From a virus, in IMG/VR virus record IMGVR_UViG_3300048838_000493, positions 1-46,056 of that record: 46,056 nucleotides of DNA, one strand, 5' to 3'. The position numbers and the translations under genes are program-made. Below, in pieces: positions 15,448-22,411 of this stretch. The notes under the pieces are model-generated. The model made no database searches, was not told the origin of the DNA, and saw only the letters and a program-made list of their open reading frames with translations. How positions within the stretch are numbered: the stretch's first letter is position 1; every line of letters starts with the position of its first letter.

Positions 15448-15990
15448 TTAATTCATATCAAGTAATTTTTCAAACTGATTTGCTTTAATTTCTTTAAATG
15501 CTAATACACCGACTCCACGATTCATTGTATCAAATAAAAATAGCGCGCCCATTTTCATCATGCAGATAATAAAGTGGTTCTTTCGCTTTCCGGTTAGTGT
15601 TCTGCCAGTGTAAATTCTGAGCTGATAAACTCCATCCGGTTTTAATTTTGTAGGATTTATTATCTGGTTGTAATCTTCAATAAAGTTCAGTTTGAAATTT
15701 TTAACTCCGAGCTTTTCACATAACGCCGGTTTGTCTGTGATATATCCATCTGCTTTTATTGTGCCTGATTCATACCCGATTTTAAAATACTCGTCATAAT
15801 TTATGCAGATTTTATCAGTAATAAATAAACCCATCCAGAAAGACACAGAGTTGCAATGTGATAACGCGTATTTTTTAGCCTGTTTTTCGGTGCAATCCAA
15901 TACAAGCATTATATCTTTCCAGAGTAACGAGTCATCGTTCACCTGATTATATTTTTTTGCCATGCCACGCAAGATTTCAAATTTATACAT
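15448..15990 (-). CDS. papain-like cysteine peptidase-like protein (DUF261-like)
   Basis: A protein of 180 residues from the ATG at 15990, chosen because GGAG lies about 10 bases before it. An ATG 12 bases further upstream directly abuts that GGAG and is unlikely. The pattern of a cysteine in an early helix (LSHCNSVSFWMGLF), a middle strand pair, KNHFIICMM and LFLFDTMNRG recalls the Cys...His...Asp/Asn order of papain/NlpC-type folds. It also resembles Borrelia DUF261 proteins. It may act on peptide cross-links (lysis or entry) or be a non-catalytic relative. The match is by eye and low-scoring, so the fold is a proposal. It overlaps the ferredoxin gene by 8 bases. Confidence 0.55.
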   Translation of the reverse strand: MYKFEILRGMAKKYNQVNDDSLLWKDIMLVLDCTEKQAKKYALSHCNSVSFWMGLFITDKICINYDEYFKIGYESGTIKADGYITDKPALCEKLGVKNFKLNFIEDYNQIINPTKLKPDGVYQLRIYTGRTLTGKRKNHFIICMMKMGALFLFDTMNRGVGVLAFKEIKANQFEKLLDMN

Positions 15991-16165
15991 ATTCGACCGC
16001 ATCTCCTAAACAAGTTTTTAAAACTTCACACTCTTCACACCGTAGACATCTGTCTGAAATATAAGTACAAGAATATTTTCCATCCGCCTCAAACGCTTCG
16101 CCTTTGCAATTTTCTAAACAAGTACCACATCCGATACAATTATCAGGATTAAATTTTATGTTCAT
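15983..16165 (-). CDS. 2[4Fe-4S]-type ferredoxin
   Basis: A 60-residue protein with two cysteine sets. Cys10, 13, 16 and 20 (CIGCGTCLENC) form a classic CxxCxxCxxxC site. Cys40, 43, 46 and 52 (CLRCEECEVLKTC) form a second site with a longer last spacing, as in some bacterial ferredoxins. An extra Cys33 is present. The proline that usually follows the fourth cysteine of the first set is a lysine. It should be a soluble low-potential electron carrier. The ATG overlaps the preceding stop (ATGA), showing operon coupling. Phage ferredoxins exist but are rare in late structural operons. Its partner enzyme is unknown. Confidence 0.85.
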   Translation of the reverse strand: MNIKFNPDNCIGCGTCLENCKGEAFEADGKYSCTYISDRCLRCEECEVLKTCLGDAVEYV

Positions 16166-16362
16166 CTTTTCTTGTACGCTTTCTCTTCTATTTTATTAAA
16201 GATTCTGATATGCTCGTCTCTGTTTTTTGCAAATTGGCAATCGTTGTCTGACACATGGCGCTTGAATATGTAAACAACAAGCCCGCCGCCAAATAACAAC
16301 AGAGAGCCGACAATACCAAGCAGGAGGCCGATAAATTTAAATATAATTTCATTTTGCGGCAT
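16162..16362 (-). CDS. 66-residue membrane protein
   Basis: Begins MPQNEIIFKF, with one long hydrophobic segment (IGLLLGIVGSLLLFGGGLVVYIF, written here in part, about residues 11-33). A cytoplasmic-like basic and charged tail follows (RHVSDNDCQFAKNRDEHIRI). GGGGGG lies upstream of the ATG. A second reading frame (about 16370-16188) also looks hydrophobic, but this frame is preferred because it runs into the ferredoxin start with a 4-base overlap. A holin or membrane anchor role is possible. Confidence 0.55.
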   Translation of the reverse strand: MPQNEIIFKFIGLLLGIVGSLLLFGGGLVVYIFKRHVSDNDCQFAKNRDEHIRIFNKIEEKAYKKR

Positions 16363-16391
16363 CGCATACTTCCCCCCTTCCTCAATTATTG

Positions 16392-17891
16392 TTATACTTT
16401 TGACTCCGTGAAACCTATATTATCATAGTGCATTATAACGCCTAAGTTTTTCTTCTCCAAATATTCCGCATAATTACCTTGAATAATTTTTGTTTCTCCT
16501 TTTTTTCCGCGAGCCGGGAATGGTGACATTACGTCACGCAGATAATATACTGCTATTTTGTCAGTTTTACCGAGTCGGCGCTCACCCTTGCCGTCTATAT
16601 CAATCCGCCTTCCATGTCCTTTGCCGGTTTGTGCTTCGCAGACTATCAAGTCATCAACCCAGTTTATTTCAAGTGGGTTTTCGTCACGTCTTGTTAATTG
16701 ACCTGTGTAATAATGGTCTCCGCCTTCATTTGCCCACCAGCGGGCGGCGTTCCTGTGTTTCGTGTGCAGCATAAAACATTCAGTTTGAAAAGTATTACAC
16801 TCTTTCCATTTTTTTGGGTATATGGTTTTATTCCATCTTATGACACGACATACATTTATTTTGTCCTCTTCACATTGTGAGACAAATTTTTCTATCGCGC
16901 GCGGTTCCGTGTACATATCATCATCATCAAGAAAACAATAATATCCCGGCTCTTCCGGTATTGAGTCAAGCAATCTGTTGTTGTATAGGTTGTAAGGTGC
17001 TTTGCCTTCAAGTGGAGAAAATCTGTTGCCCTTTACGATTATATCACCCTCAACATAAGTGTCAAGCGGGTTGTCTGTGTGGACTATTGTAATAATGTTT
17101 TTATATGTCTGTGACCTGACAGACTCCATCATGGTTTTAAAATATTTCGGACGGCCTGAAGTACGGATTAAAATATAAACAGGAGGTACTTCTGATTTTT
17201 CAGGCTCTATAAGTTTTAATTCTGTAATTTCGGGATTGATTTTTATTTCTCCATTTTCTCTTTTTTCTGTCATCTTCTCCCAGGACTCACGCCGATAATT
17301 ACTTCCGTGTTTTGTTTCTTCCTTGCGTGTCAGGTTCTCCCCGTGAATACGTCTATAATATAAAGCATCTTTTATTTTGTATATATCATACCCTGCCATT
17401 TCTGCACGTTTTATAAAATCAGTGTCCGCCGCACATCTATAGGGTACAAATCCTCCAAGCGATTTTAAAACTTTATGCGTAAAAATCATTGCACCGCCAG
17501 ATTGTAATATTGCTTTTGATTTCAGCGGCATCAAATTTTTATCACACTGGATTTTTGCGGGCATTACTATTTCATTGCCCTGCTCTATTTTTTTTAAACA
17601 CTCAGAAATAAAAGCGGGGTGCATAACATCATCTGCATCAAAATAACAATAAGCGTCCGCCTCTTCTATTGACATTAAACTATTGCGCATAATATAAGCG
17701 CCAACATTTTCATCCGAGTAAAAATATTTTATTCCGGTTAGTGCTTCTGCTGTTTTTTTACATCCATCAACGCCGATTCTAATATCATAAATCCACCCGT
17801 CTTTTTTTTCCTGTTTTAAAACGGAATTATAACAGGTGTATATATATTCATCTGCATTAAAAGCGGGTATTATAACAGCAAGTTTTTTCAA
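16392..17891 (-). CDS. tandem-domain family 2 glycosyltransferase
   Basis: A 499-residue protein with two GT-A domains. The first starts KLAVIIPAFNADEYIYTCYN and has a DXD-like metal site in CYFDADDVMHP near residue 85, then GGFVPYRCAADTDFIKRAE. The second starts VYILIRTSGRPKYFKTMMES near 235, with DDDDMYTEPRA about 315. These are the nucleotide-sugar and Mn-binding features of GT2 enzymes. It follows the methyltransferase gene with a 4-base overlap, and a smaller glycosyltransferase-like gene precedes that. Together they likely add and cap sugars on virion proteins or on host glycans. The acceptor is not shown by sequence. Confidence 0.85.
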   Translation of the reverse strand: MKKLAVIIPAFNADEYIYTCYNSVLKQEKKDGWIYDIRIGVDGCKKTAEALTGIKYFYSDENVGAYIMRNSLMSIEEADAYCYFDADDVMHPAFISECLKKIEQGNEIVMPAKIQCDKNLMPLKSKAILQSGGAMIFTHKVLKSLGGFVPYRCAADTDFIKRAEMAGYDIYKIKDALYYRRIHGENLTRKEETKHGSNYRRESWEKMTEKRENGEIKINPEITELKLIEPEKSEVPPVYILIRTSGRPKYFKTMMESVRSQTYKNIITIVHTDNPLDTYVEGDIIVKGNRFSPLEGKAPYNLYNNRLLDSIPEEPGYYCFLDDDDMYTEPRAIEKFVSQCEEDKINVCRVIRWNKTIYPKKWKECNTFQTECFMLHTKHRNAARWWANEGGDHYYTGQLTRRDENPLEINWVDDLIVCEAQTGKGHGRRIDIDGKGERRLGKTDKIAVYYLRDVMSPFPARGKKGETKIIQGNYAEYLEKKNLGVIMHYDNIGFTESKV

Positions 17892-18373
17892 TCAAATCTC
17901 CATGTCATAATTATTCTGTGATTTATAATTTTCACACTTTCCGGCTTTATATTATAAGTCCATTCTGATATTTTTTTATCATCGATTCCCTTGTGCTGTT
18001 TATCACCCCATGTCCATTTGTATGGGAAAGATAATATTGCATTTTTGCTTATCCGCATTACCTCACGGAAAGCGTCTGACTGTTTTTCTAAATGCTCCCA
18101 GACCTGAAGAGCTATAAATGTGTCAAATTCATTATCTTCAAATTTGTATGGTATATTGTTTAAATCATATTCCGGATAATCAAACAAAAAGCTATCTTTA
18201 AATAACGGCATACCGCTTGCGCCAGCTTCAATAATTTTTTGACCGCCGATTTTTACAGCCTGAGCGATTACATAATCCATATATTGCCAGCGGTATTTAT
18301 AGCCCTCTTTCCAGTAATTTGATTTTCCAGATAACGCATATTTTTCAAGCTCTAAAAAAGTTAATGGTTGCAT
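17888..18373 (-). CDS. class I SAM-dependent methyltransferase
   Basis: A 161-residue protein with a Rossmann-like methyltransferase core. IIEAGASGMPLF (about 44-55) fits motif I, the E/DxGxGxG-type SAM site, here with a serine. EDNEFDTFIALQVWEHLEKQ (about 81-100) is the post-motif region typical of Methyltransf_11 enzymes. The N-terminal part (LELEKYALSGKSNYWKEGYK) suits a sugar or small-molecule methylase. It sits between two glycosyltransferase genes, so a sugar O-methylase capping a glycan is the simplest idea. The substrate remains unknown. Confidence 0.75.
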   Translation of the reverse strand: MQPLTFLELEKYALSGKSNYWKEGYKYRWQYMDYVIAQAVKIGGQKIIEAGASGMPLFKDSFLFDYPEYDLNNIPYKFEDNEFDTFIALQVWEHLEKQSDAFREVMRISKNAILSFPYKWTWGDKQHKGIDDKKISEWTYNIKPESVKIINHRIIMTWRFD

Positions 18374-19024
18374 TTATTGCGCCCCCGTTTTTCGGCCGTC
18401 CAGATGTGTCACTGTCGCCGAATAATTTTCAGGGCCATACAAGCAAGAGAAATATTTTTTCCTTGCGTTTAGATCCTCCTCGATTCCTTTTGAGCCTTGC
18501 TTTAATTTTATATCGTCTATTATTTCTGTTATATATCTGTTGCGGTCGATTATGTGTGGATTATTTGACATGTTGTTGCTTATACAGCATTTAAAGCCGT
18601 CAATTTCGGCGGGATTAAAATTTGTGTCCCATCCGGCGCGGATGTTTGCTCTTTTATTAAATCTCAAATGATAAATGCTGTTTTTATACATTATTTTTAT
18701 CAATTCTTGCAAGCTGTGATTTATATTTCCGTTAAAAATCCAATCGCCTTCGAGCTGAAAAAGATAATCAGCTTTTGAATTTTTTATTGATTTTAAATAT
18801 CCGTCTGAAAGTGAATTTGTATGTATTACTTCACAATTTTTAAAATATTCTTTTAAATTTTTGAAATATTCCGAAAATTTTGCGGTGTTTGGGTGTGAAT
18901 CGCAGTATATTGTTGTCGGTATTTCACCGAAAGTATCACAAAATGATTGATATGTCTGCCTGACTATGTTTATATCGGGAGCGGTCTGAATAGAATTTGT
19001 AAAAATGTTTAAATTTATATCCAT
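18374..19024 (-). CDS. glycosyltransferase-like GT-A fold protein
   Basis: A 216-residue protein beginning MDINLNIFTNSIQTAPDINI. The segment DYLFQLEGDWIF near residue 90 looks like the D/E-x-D metal site of a GT-A enzyme, with an N-terminal nucleotide-binding sheet (TTIYCDSHPNT). Later segments HLRFNKRANIRAGW and SATVTHLDGRKTG are compatible with an acceptor site. It is the first gene after the promoter at 19032-19059. It and the downstream methyltransferase and GT2 genes form a glycan-modification cassette. Assignment is by pattern and context. Confidence 0.6.
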   Translation of the reverse strand: MDINLNIFTNSIQTAPDINIVRQTYQSFCDTFGEIPTTIYCDSHPNTAKFSEYFKNLKEYFKNCEVIHTNSLSDGYLKSIKNSKADYLFQLEGDWIFNGNINHSLQELIKIMYKNSIYHLRFNKRANIRAGWDTNFNPAEIDGFKCCISNNMSNNPHIIDRNRYITEIIDDIKLKQGSKGIEEDLNARKKYFSCLYGPENYSATVTHLDGRKTGAQ

Positions 19025-19031
19025 GCGGGCA

Positions 19032-19059
19032 ATTATAGCATATACTAAAATACTGTCAA
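19032..19059 (-). promoter_or_regulatory. sigma70-type promoter for the glycosylation cassette
   Basis: On the minus strand TTGACA (19059-19054) and TATAAT (19037-19032) are perfect consensus hexamers separated by 16 bases. The start of the 216-residue gene at 19024 follows within about 10 bases, so the message may be nearly leaderless. A terminator-like hairpin lies just upstream. Confidence 0.75.
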
Positions 19060-19080
19060 TGATTTTTTATATGTAAATTT

Positions 19081-19115
19081 AAAAAAAATGAGTGCCGGTA
19101 TATTTCAACCGGCTT
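19081..19115 (-). terminator. hairpin terminator carrying a 23-bp repeat (copy A)
   Basis: On the minus strand GCCGGT, an 8-base loop and ACCGGC form a 6-bp stem, followed after 5 bases by a run of eight T. It ends the small two-gene unit to its right and lies 34 bases before the next promoter. The core and flanks, 23 bases in all (19093-19115), are identical to 27040-27062 read on the plus strand. Confidence 0.65.
19093..19115 (-). repeat. 23-bp dispersed repeat, copy A
   Basis: The minus-strand sequence equals the plus-strand sequence at 27040-27062 over all 23 bases. Both copies keep the hairpin GCCGGT-N8-ACCGGC and lie just upstream of a TTGACA promoter element in their own reading direction. 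An operator for a phage regulator is possible. Confidence 0.8.
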
Positions 19116-19142
19116 CCAGATATGTTTAATGGTTTTGGCATG

Positions 19143-19358
19143 TTAAATTTCCACTCCTGATTTTTTTATTGCAGTTTTCCAACAATCAATACAAACATCT
19201 TTATCGTATAAATCTCCGGAATTATCTTTATGTGCTGGACAAATATCACAATCGTAATATTCAGAATTATCAAATATATATGGAGATAATGTTAGCTCGC
19301 TTAAATCTGGAATTGCAGTAAGCAAATCCAGAACTTTTTCTATTTTTATAAATTTCAT
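19143..19358 (-). CDS. small cysteine-containing hypothetical protein
   Basis: A 71-residue protein from the ATG at 19358 (MKFIKIEKVLDLLTAIPDLS), with a C-terminal part holding four cysteines (YDCDICPAHKD and KDVCIDCWKT) that look like a CxxC...CxxC zinc ribbon. The longer in-frame reading that begins inside the previous gene has no ribosome site. It ends before a terminator hairpin. No family was recognised. A DNA- or RNA-binding regulator is possible. Confidence 0.6.
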   Translation of the reverse strand: MKFIKIEKVLDLLTAIPDLSELTLSPYIFDNSEYYDCDICPAHKDNSGDLYDKDVCIDCWKTAIKKSGVEI

Positions 19359-19362
19359 AATT

Positions 19363-19548
19363 TTAATTTGCCTTATTTCCTTGTAGTTCGTTTGCTTCAA
19401 ATTCTGCAATTTTGCACATTTTTTCTGCCAATTCAATACTCATTCCTAAATTAGTAAAATGCCTCTTCACATTTTTTAACAAAACACCTGATAAAATCAT
19501 TTGTGTTGCAGTTGCTATAATTTGGTTTATTTTGTCTTGGCTATTCAT
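19363..19548 (-). CDS. small hypothetical protein
   Basis: A 61-residue mostly helical protein (MNSQDKINQIIATATQMILS, then LLKNVKRHFTNLGMS and a final FEANELQGNKAN). It is the first gene after the promoter at 19582-19610 and is followed 4 bases later by the zinc-ribbon gene. The basic middle could contact nucleic acid. No domain was recognised. Confidence 0.6.
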   Translation of the reverse strand: MNSQDKINQIIATATQMILSGVLLKNVKRHFTNLGMSIELAEKMCKIAEFEANELQGNKAN

Positions 19549-19581
19549 CTGCGTTACTCCGTTTTTTAATTTGATAAAATA

Positions 19582-19610
19582 ACCATACTTTTAAACATTT
19601 ATAATGTCAA
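19582..19610 (-). promoter_or_regulatory. sigma70-type promoter after the packaging genes
   Basis: On the minus strand TTGACA (19610-19605) and TATGGT (19587-19582) are 17 bases apart, preceded by long A-tracts that may act as an UP element. It would restart transcription after the terminator at 19653-19678 and drive the two small genes that follow. Confidence 0.6.
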
Positions 19611-19652
19611 TCTTTTTTTATTTTTTTTCTTAATTTTTTCACTTTTTTTAAT

Positions 19653-19678
19653 AAAAAAACCGCCCTTTTACAGGCGGT
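19653..19678 (-). terminator. Rho-independent terminator after the tRNA-like element
   Basis: On the minus strand ACCGCC, an 8-base loop, then GGCGGT form a GC-rich stem whose last T starts a seven-T run. It is placed to end the packaging message (HNH, TerS, Mom-like, TerL, tRNA-like). Stem, loop and T-run all match an intrinsic terminator. Confidence 0.85.
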
Positions 19679-19732
19679 CAAAAATCAAAAAAAGAGGTTT
19701 CATGAAAGAGAGTTGTTAATGGGTGTGTAATT

Positions 19733-19798
19733 TAGCAGAGGCGGGATTCGAACCCGCACCACCCGTCGGTACATGCTCCCAGCTAACACCACTCTGCT
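19733..19798 (-). tRNA. tRNA-like element, probably degenerate (apparent CGG anticodon)
   Basis: On the minus strand a perfect 7-bp acceptor stem (AGCAGAG with CTCTGCT) encloses a perfect T-arm (GCGGG, TTCGAAT, CCCGC) and a D-like arm (TTAGCTGGGAG). The middle is about 7 bases shorter than in a normal tRNA. The best anticodon arm has a 3- to 5-bp stem around the loop GACGGGT, lacks the conserved U33, and runs into the T-stem with no variable loop. If decoded, the anticodon would be CGG (Pro). No CCA is encoded. It may be a tRNA relic, an aberrant phage tRNA or a tRNA-mimic. It lies downstream of TerL and before a terminator. Confidence 0.5.
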
Positions 19799-19841
19799 AC
19801 TACGTATAACCTATAATTTATATATTATTTTTTGTCAAGCA

Positions 19842-21725
19842 TTATTTCAATAGTCTCATCTCCACGTCATTCCAAATCTGTTCCGTCCATGAACTTAAAT
19901 TCAAATGTTCCGCTGCTGAACGTGCAAGAATCCATGTATCAAGCGGTTCATTTCGTTCATATATTTTCCTGTAATTCCATTTCCCCGGCTCCGTTTCGGC
20001 ATAGACTTCAGATAAAAAACCGCGAAAAAACTCCTCGCCGAGCTGTTTTGTAAAATGCATTTCGCCCGGTGCACCTGCGGGTAAATCAACTTTTACAAAT
20101 ATTTCATCTTTCAGCTCGTTTATTGCGTGGTCGTAACGTACTTTTAAAGGTGATTGTCTTTTTACTCGCTCCTCTTTTAATATTGTGTCTTTTAATTTTG
20201 CGTTACCTCTACATGCGATTGTCCGTGGTGTACGTGCCACCATTTCATAGACCGTATGCTCATAGGTTATGTCTGTTCCATCTATTTTGTCGTCGTCCGG
20301 GTTATATCCTGAATCTATCGCCGCACGGCTTATTATTACATCCACCGTTTCACGTTTTTTTAGCTTATATTTTTTCGTTGCAATAAAATTTCGCCAGTCC
20401 TGCCAGCATCTATCGTTTTTATCTTTTGTTCCGTTCTGTGCGTGGAACTTTCCTTCGTCTATTACCCATGACTGCATATCGCGCCCCCATGCAACAACGG
20501 TATATTGCAGGTACATTTTTTGAACGTCTGTTCCCATTGTTACAATTAGAGCACCCTCCGGTAATATGCCTAAAGGATAATCTTCTGATTTGTTGTATAG
20601 ATCGGTATAACTGCGTTTTTCTGTGCGGGCTTCCCAAGCTTCACCGAGTACATCAATAATAAAGTTTTTGAGCTTTAAAATATTTGCACCCCATCCGGTC
20701 TCTGCAAACTCCTGCATGCACTGAGTCCATGAATAAAATACAACGGGAGACATTAAATTGCTTATATGATAACTTCTATATCGCGGGTTTACCGGTCGCG
20801 CCGTTGGTATCCATTTACCGCCATTTAACATCTGACCTTTCTGATATTCCTTAATCATTTTTTTGCAGAACTTACAAATATAGCCAACTGAATCAGGGAT
20901 AATCAATTCTAATTTATCAACCATTTCAGAGCGTGCAAATAAACCGTGTTGTCTGCCTTCTGTCATGAGTTCCAAAACCTGAAGCTCGCCACATAAAGGG
21001 CACTGACAAAAATATTTTCGTTGGTCACCTTCAAGCCAGTTTTTATGGATTCTGCCTTGTGTGTTTGTTGGCGTACTGATTTTAATTATTTTAAATCCTC
21101 TTATTGTTTTTGTACGCCCGCGAAATATTGCTTCAACATCGCCCTGTCCTTTTAGTTCACCGTGTGGCGCTTCCTCCAACTCATCCATAATAATGAGACT
21201 GTACGAAAAGCTCTTCGCGTCGGCTATTGAATTATAGCTTGTCATAAGTAATCGCCGATTGCCGTGCATCTCTTTATAAAACGCGCCGTCTGCAACTTTC
21301 TTTTTTGCACGTTGTGAAATCGGCTTCATGCAGTCAGCTAATCCGGAGTAGTCTATCATTGTGTCAATAGCGGCGGAGGAGCGCATTTTTGCCATAGATA
21401 AAGATGATATGATATACAGGATATTATGCAATTTATATTTTATACTATGCCCTATCACATTTTCCGCGGCTGTTGTTATGAGTGCCTGAGTGCCTTTTTT
21501 GATTGTGATTACATCAACATCACTGTCTGGGTGTGCGGCATCCATAATCTCAACGGAATACGGAGCAAGAGAATGGTCTACCATGCCGGGGTATTCTGTT
21601 GTTCCCGCGGGGAGGTATCTATTTTGTGAGGCCCATTCTGATATGAGCGGAATATGCGCGTCTGTATGCCATGTATTTATATAACGGGTTAATTTTTCAC
21701 GGGATTGGATTTCTATGTCTATCAA
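19842..21725 (-). CDS. terminase large subunit, lambda gpA family
   Basis: A 627-residue packaging motor and nuclease. The N-terminal ATPase part contains VDVITIKKGTQALITTAAEN (about 69-88, Walker A region). LIIMDELEEAPHGE near 175 is the Walker B and catalytic carboxylate region, and KISTPTNTQGRIHKNWLEG near 215 is the coupling motif. Two CxxC pairs (CQCPLCGEL and CKFCKKM) form a zinc site seen in gpA-type terminases. The C-terminal nuclease part holds GTDVQKMYLQYTVVAWG and AAIDSGYNPDDDK acidic residues. It overlaps the Mom-like gene by 4 bases. Length is close to lambda gpA (641). Confidence 0.93.
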   Translation of the reverse strand: MIDIEIQSREKLTRYINTWHTDAHIPLISEWASQNRYLPAGTTEYPGMVDHSLAPYSVEIMDAAHPDSDVDVITIKKGTQALITTAAENVIGHSIKYKLHNILYIISSLSMAKMRSSAAIDTMIDYSGLADCMKPISQRAKKKVADGAFYKEMHGNRRLLMTSYNSIADAKSFSYSLIIMDELEEAPHGELKGQGDVEAIFRGRTKTIRGFKIIKISTPTNTQGRIHKNWLEGDQRKYFCQCPLCGELQVLELMTEGRQHGLFARSEMVDKLELIIPDSVGYICKFCKKMIKEYQKGQMLNGGKWIPTARPVNPRYRSYHISNLMSPVVFYSWTQCMQEFAETGWGANILKLKNFIIDVLGEAWEARTEKRSYTDLYNKSEDYPLGILPEGALIVTMGTDVQKMYLQYTVVAWGRDMQSWVIDEGKFHAQNGTKDKNDRCWQDWRNFIATKKYKLKKRETVDVIISRAAIDSGYNPDDDKIDGTDITYEHTVYEMVARTPRTIACRGNAKLKDTILKEERVKRQSPLKVRYDHAINELKDEIFVKVDLPAGAPGEMHFTKQLGEEFFRGFLSEVYAETEPGKWNYRKIYERNEPLDTWILARSAAEHLNLSSWTEQIWNDVEMRLLK

Positions 21726-22411
21726 TTTGTTTTTTCCTTATAATGTTTTGGGTATGGTTTTTCTGTTAATAAGCAATCTCTAATACATCGTTTATCTATA
21801 AAATAAATATATCTGAATTGCCTTAATTTTTCACTTGTCGCCCTGTCTTTTCCTTCCTGTAATATTGCAGCACTTTTTGAAAGTTCGGGCCGTCTTGTCA
21901 TTAAACTATTATGGTATATTTCATCGTCCAATGTCCAAAATATAGCTTCATGTTCACCGTAATATTTAAAATTTGCCGCTTGATATACTATCCCAAAACA
22001 TCCACAGCGTTCATCAGCAAAAGATTGTATCCATTTAATTGCTGGATATTTTCTTTTAATATATTTTATACTGTATGAAATGGCCTTGCTTTCTGAATTT
22101 CTTCCGGCCTTGTCGTCCAGCCACATCCTATTTAATTCTAAATATTCTTTTATACCAGTATTCTTGACAACACTTTCTTGACTTGCCGGATTCATTGCGT
22201 ATCCATATTGTAACACTCCGAGCAATCCATTATTTATAAATATTCCCAAATGTATATAACTTGCAGAATAAAACTTTTTAGAATAATGATTCTTTTTTAT
22301 AATATAGTTAGCCTTGTCCCTTATAATTTCTTTTACAAAAAAACTTTCATCACCGAACCCAACAACATCATTATGGCCAAATAATGTTTGTTCCTCAAGA
22401 TATTTTTTCAT
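21722..22411 (-). CDS. Mom-like DNA adenine modification protein (GNAT-fold)
   Basis: A 229-residue protein resembling phage Mu Mom and relatives, which turn adenine into N6-carbamoylmethyl-adenine and so block many restriction enzymes. Visible family features are IKKNHYSKKFYSASY (about 38-52), LGVLQYGYAMNPA, LELNRMWLDDKAGRNSES (about 91-108), AIKWIQSFADERCG and the end part YQAANFKYYGEHEAIFWTL. These correspond to Mom's 'KNHYS', 'LELNR..L.D....SES' and 'SFAD' blocks. It sits between the two terminase genes with ATGA overlaps on both sides. Modification coupled to packaging is an attractive but unproven idea. A plain GNAT acetyltransferase is the alternative. Confidence 0.8.
   Translation of the reverse strand: MKKYLEEQTLFGHNDVVGFGDESFFVKEIIRDKANYIIKKNHYSKKFYSASYIHLGIFINNGLLGVLQYGYAMNPASQESVVKNTGIKEYLELNRMWLDDKAGRNSESKAISYSIKYIKRKYPAIKWIQSFADERCGCFGIVYQAANFKYYGEHEAIFWTLDDEIYHNSLMTRRPELSKSAAILQEGKDRATSEKLRQFRYIYFIDKRCIRDCLLTEKPYPKHYKEKTN

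Noticed and set aside
16188-16385. Alternative hydrophobic frame overlapping the 66-residue membrane gene
   Set aside because: It does not couple to the ferredoxin gene, ends inside it without overlap logic and has odd cysteine content; the other frame fits the operon better, though not with certainty.
19081-19115. Reading the 23-bp repeat only as a terminator
   Set aside because: Copy B lacks the T-run and stands upstream of a promoter element, so a terminator role alone does not explain its exact conservation.
19733-19798. An attP site using the tRNA-like 3' end
   Set aside because: No integrase or excisionase was recognised in the window and the element covers a whole, if shortened, tRNA, so an integration site is not supported.
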